A stretch of 64,000 nt of DNA from Nocardia brasiliensis ATCC 700358. GTDB taxonomy: Bacteria > Actinomycetota > Actinomycetes > Mycobacteriales > Mycobacteriaceae. The translations under genes and the position numbers were made by a program. A model generated the notes under the pieces. It searched no databases, was not told the origin of the DNA, and was given only the letters and a program-made list of their open reading frames with translations. The stretch covers positions 310,001-374,000 of the forward strand of contig NC_018681.1 in NCBI RefSeq assembly GCF_000250675.2, written 5' to 3'. Numbering within the stretch: position 1 is the stretch's first letter; each line of letters begins with the position of its first letter. Shown here piece by piece: positions 61,602 to 64,000 of this stretch.

Positions 61602-62063
61602 ATGTCCAGCACGCAGCACACAGACGAGGCCGCCATCCACGCGTTGTTCGACCGTCAGGCCAGGGCGTGGGGTGCGGGCGACGCCGCGGCTTTCGCGGCG
61701 GTTTTCGCCGAGGACGCCGACTACGTCACCTGGTTCGGCACGCACAGCAAGGGCCGCCAGGAGATCTACGAGTCCCACCTCCCGGTCTTCGAGAAGTACT
61801 TGAAGAACACCCGCATGGACGGGGAGATCACCGGCTTCCGTTTTCTGACCCCGGATGTCGCGGTGGTGCACGGGCGCGGGGCGGTGCTCAAAGGAAGGCG
61901 CCGGCGCACGCTGCGCAACACCAAGGTGCAGACCACGATCGTGGTGCGCGCCAACGGCGAATGGCGGATCGCGGCCTTCCAGAACACCAAATATCACTGG
62001 CTGCTCGCGAAGTTCGCGACCAAGTCCGACCAGCGCGCCGGCTCCCGCGCGGCGGCCGGCTGA
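61602..62063 (+). CDS. SnoaL-like/DUF4440 (SgcJ/EcaC family) protein
   Basis: 153 residues with the NTF2-like cone fold: AAIHALFDRQARAWGAGDAAAFAAVFAEDADYVTW, FEKYLKNTRMDGEITGFRF, VVHGRGAVL, TIVVRANGEWRIAAFQNT. Members include small oxidoreductases and polyketide cyclases; no specific reaction is evident. ATG 61602 follows GAGGAG six bases upstream; the TTG at 61554 is not needed. Confidence 0.87.
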   Translation: MSSTQHTDEAAIHALFDRQARAWGAGDAAAFAAVFAEDADYVTWFGTHSKGRQEIYESHLPVFEKYLKNTRMDGEITGFRFLTPDVAVVHGRGAVLKGRRRRTLRNTKVQTTIVVRANGEWRIAAFQNTKYHWLLAKFATKSDQRAGSRAAAG

Positions 62064-62146
62064 GGAGGTAGCGGCAATCCGCTGGACCACGGCCGGTACG
62101 CTGGGTGGCTGTTAGCAGCTGGTTGTCGATCTTGGAGGACCCTGTC

Positions 62147-63412
62147 GTGGCTCTCGTTGTTCAGAAGTACGGAGGATCCTCGGTGGCAACCGCCGAGCGT
62201 ATCCGGCGCGTCGCTGAACGGATCGTCGAGACGAAGAAGCAGGGCCACGACGTGGTGGTCGTCTGCTCGGCCATGGGTGACACCACCGACGAACTGCTCG
62301 ACCTCGCCCAGCAGGTCGCGCCCGCGCCGCCCGCGCGGGAAATGGACATGCTGCTCACCTCGGGTGAGCGCATCTCCAACGCGCTGGTCGCGATGGCCAT
62401 CCACTCGCTCGGCGCCGAGGCTCGCTCGTTCACCGGCTCCCAGGCCGGCGTGATCACCACCGGCGCGCACGGCAACGCCAAGATCATCGACGTGACGCCG
62501 GGGCGGCTGCGCCAGGCGCTCGACGACGGTCAGATCGTGCTCGTCGCCGGTTTCCAGGGCGTCAGCCAGGACAGCAAGGACGTCACCACGCTGGGGCGCG
62601 GCGGTTCCGACACCACCGCGGTCGCGCTGGCCGCAGCGCTGGAGGCCGACGTCTGCGAGATCTACACCGACGTGGACGGCGTCTTCACCGCCGACCCGCG
62701 GATCGTGCCGGACGCGCAGCGGCTCGAGCAGGTCTCCTACGAGGAGATGCTGGAACTCGCGGCCTGCGGCGCAAAGGTGCTGATGCTGCGCTGCGTCGAA
62801 TACGCGCGCCGCTACAACGTGCCCGTGCATGTGCGTTCGTCCTATACCGACAAGCCGGGCACCTACGTTTACGGATCGATGGAGGACATCCCCTTGGAGC
62901 AAGCAATCCTCACGGGCGTCGCGCACGATCGCAGCGAGGCCAAGGTGACCGTGGTCGGTCTGCCGGACGTGCCGGGCTACGCCGCCAAGGTGTTCCGCGC
63001 GGTCGCCGACGCCGAGATCAACATCGACATGGTGCTGCAGAACATCTCCAAGATCGATACCGGCAAGACCGACATCACCTTCACCCTGCCCAAGACCGAC
63101 GGCGCGCGTGCCGTCGAGATGCTCACCAAGCAGCAGGACGAGATCGGCTTCTCCCAGGTGCTCTACGACGACCACATCGGCAAGGTGTCGCTGGTCGGCG
63201 CGGGCATGAAGAGCCACCCGGGCGTCACCGCCAAGTTCTGCGAGGCGCTGGCCGACGCGGGCGTGAACATCGATCTCATCTCCACCTCCGAGATCCGGAT
63301 CTCGGTGCTGGTCAAGGACACCGAACTGGACGAGGCCGTCAAGGTGCTGCACCGGGCCTTCGAGCTGGGCGGCGACGAGGTCGCCGTGGTGCACGCGGGA
63401 ACAGGACGATAA
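62147..63412 (+). CDS. ask: Aspartokinase (alpha subunit, full length)
   Basis: 421 residues, the same length as M. tuberculosis Ask. It phosphorylates aspartate, the first step toward lysine, threonine, methionine and diaminopimelate. The kinase domain shows VVQKYGGSSVATAERI, TSGERISNALVAMAI and TTLGRGGSDTTAVALAAAL; two ACT domains follow (EAKVTVVGLPDVPGYAAKVF, and GVTAKFCEALADAGVNIDLISTSEIRISVLV), typical of lysine/threonine-inhibited enzymes. GTG 62147 follows GGAGGA. asd begins 3 bp after the stop. Confidence 0.96.
   Translation: MALVVQKYGGSSVATAERIRRVAERIVETKKQGHDVVVVCSAMGDTTDELLDLAQQVAPAPPAREMDMLLTSGERISNALVAMAIHSLGAEARSFTGSQAGVITTGAHGNAKIIDVTPGRLRQALDDGQIVLVAGFQGVSQDSKDVTTLGRGGSDTTAVALAAALEADVCEIYTDVDGVFTADPRIVPDAQRLEQVSYEEMLELAACGAKVLMLRCVEYARRYNVPVHVRSSYTDKPGTYVYGSMEDIPLEQAILTGVAHDRSEAKVTVVGLPDVPGYAAKVFRAVADAEINIDMVLQNISKIDTGKTDITFTLPKTDGARAVEMLTKQQDEIGFSQVLYDDHIGKVSLVGAGMKSHPGVTAKFCEALADAGVNIDLISTSEIRISVLVKDTELDEAVKVLHRAFELGGDEVAVVHAGTGR
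62894..63412 (+). CDS. Aspartokinase beta subunit from internal start
   Basis: A nested in-frame product starting at TTG 62894 (codon 250 of ask), seven bases after GGAGGA at 62881-62886. It would be 172 residues (LEQAILTGVAHDRSEAKVTV...), holding only the ACT domains. In Corynebacterium glutamicum the lysC beta subunit also has 172 residues, starts at the equivalent codon (MEEAVLTG) and forms an alpha2beta2 enzyme. Confidence 0.65.
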   Translation: MEQAILTGVAHDRSEAKVTVVGLPDVPGYAAKVFRAVADAEINIDMVLQNISKIDTGKTDITFTLPKTDGARAVEMLTKQQDEIGFSQVLYDDHIGKVSLVGAGMKSHPGVTAKFCEALADAGVNIDLISTSEIRISVLVKDTELDEAVKVLHRAFELGGDEVAVVHAGTGR

Positions 63413-63414
63413 CC

Positions 63415-64000
63415 ATGGGCATCCGAGTAGGCGTTGTCGGCGCGACCGGTCAGGTCGGCGCCGTCATGCGGAAACTGCTGGAAGAGCGCAACTTTCCGGC
63501 CGACGAGGTGCGTTTCTTCGCCTCGTCGCGCTCGGCGGGTAAGACGCTGCCGTGGCGCGGCGGCGAGATCGTCGTCGAGGACACCGAACTGGCCGATCCG
63601 GCCGGACTCGATATCGCGCTGTTCTCCGCCGGTGCCACCATGTCGCGCGTACAGGCCCCGCGGTTCGCGGCCGCGGGCGTCACGGTGATCGACAACTCGT
63701 CGGCGTTCCGCAAGGACCCCGACGTGCCGCTGGTGGTGAGCGAGGTCAACCCGGAGCAGACCCGCAACCTGGCCAAGGGCATCATCGCGAACCCGAACTG
63801 CACCACCATGGCCGCGATGCCGGTGCTGAAGCCGCTGCACGACATCGCGGGACTGCGCCGCCTCATCGTGTCCAGTTACCAGGCGGTGTCCGGTAGTGGC
63901 CTGGCCGGTGTGGAAGAGCTCGCGACGCAGGCGCGCGCGGTGATCGACGGCGCCGAGCAGCTGACCCACGACGGCAGCGCCCTGGACTTCCCGGCCCCGA
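63415..64000 (+). CDS. asd: Aspartate-semialdehyde dehydrogenase (partial, runs off the window)
   Basis: First 195 residues of the enzyme that reduces aspartyl phosphate to the semialdehyde. The NADP motif VGVVGATGQVGAVMRKLLEERNFP, FFASSRSAGK, FSAGATMSR and the active-site NPNCTTMAAMPVLKPLH (catalytic Cys near residue 130) are present. It follows ask by 3 bp and is co-transcribed with it. The C-terminus lies beyond base 64000. Confidence 0.95.
   Translation, partial: MGIRVGVVGATGQVGAVMRKLLEERNFPADEVRFFASSRSAGKTLPWRGGEIVVEDTELADPAGLDIALFSAGATMSRVQAPRFAAAGVTVIDNSSAFRKDPDVPLVVSEVNPEQTRNLAKGIIANPNCTTMAAMPVLKPLHDIAGLRRLIVSSYQAVSGSGLAGVEELATQARAVIDGAEQLTHDGSALDFPAP

Noticed and set aside
1..64000. 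rRNA, tRNA, SRP RNA, CRISPR arrays, transposases and prophage genes
   Set aside because: I looked for conserved RNA cores, regularly spaced repeats and transposase or integrase motifs by eye and found none. A tRNAscan/Infernal run would be decisive.

Overview
The window is a stretch of a high-GC actinobacterial chromosome from the Mycobacteriales, most likely Nocardia or a close relative. The evidence is very strong G/C third-position bias, frequent GTG/TTG starts, and gene order. dnaX, the 10-methyl fatty acid pair, an SRPBCC protein, ybaB/ebfC, recR, gatD, murT, leuA, ask and asd appear in the order I recall for Mycobacterium tuberculosis Rv3721c down to Rv3708c, with accessory blocks between them. 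Genus is an inference.

Left part (1-14 kb): a TetR-MMPL efflux/lipid-export operon with a perfect operator-like palindrome; an ammonium transporter; an unrecognised protein; dnaX with a very long Ala/Pro/Gln linker and a GlxR/CRP-type box about 90 bp upstream; the fadA-fadB beta-oxidation operon closed by a strong terminator; and a secreted phytase-like protein.

Middle (14-35 kb): a large Ser/Thr kinase fused to a MalT-like STAND NTPase; the two-gene 10-methyl (tuberculostearic) fatty acid operon; VOC/MerR genes; ebfC-recR; a LysE exporter; and the most unusual locus, a four-gene operon at 25.9-34.5 kb. It encodes a transglutaminase-DUF2126 (putative amidoligase) fusion, a circularly permuted ATP-grasp/alpha-E fusion, a second transglutaminase and a zinc metallopeptidase, with a tiny Cys-rich protein divergent from it. 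This looks like a peptide-ligation and cleavage system of unknown product.

Right part (35-64 kb): a TauABC-like ABC operon; a DUF2637 membrane protein with a hypothetical partner; murT-gatD (lipid II amidation); flavoproteins; an EamA/LysR divergent pair; a KasA/B-type ketoacyl synthase; a MinD/EspI-like ATPase; leuA preceded by a Leu-rich leader peptide and attenuator hairpin; a sulfite exporter; a lipoprotein peptidase; a cholesterol-oxidase-like flavoenzyme; a pore-less voltage-sensor-like protein; LtrA; small regulators with their targets (TetR with tandem DHFR/RibD-like genes, MarR with SnoaL and YjbQ); a broken CGNR zinc-finger gene; and the ask-asd operon, with an in-frame internal start for the aspartokinase beta subunit. 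asd runs off the right edge.

I saw no rRNA, tRNA, CRISPR array, insertion sequence or transposase.
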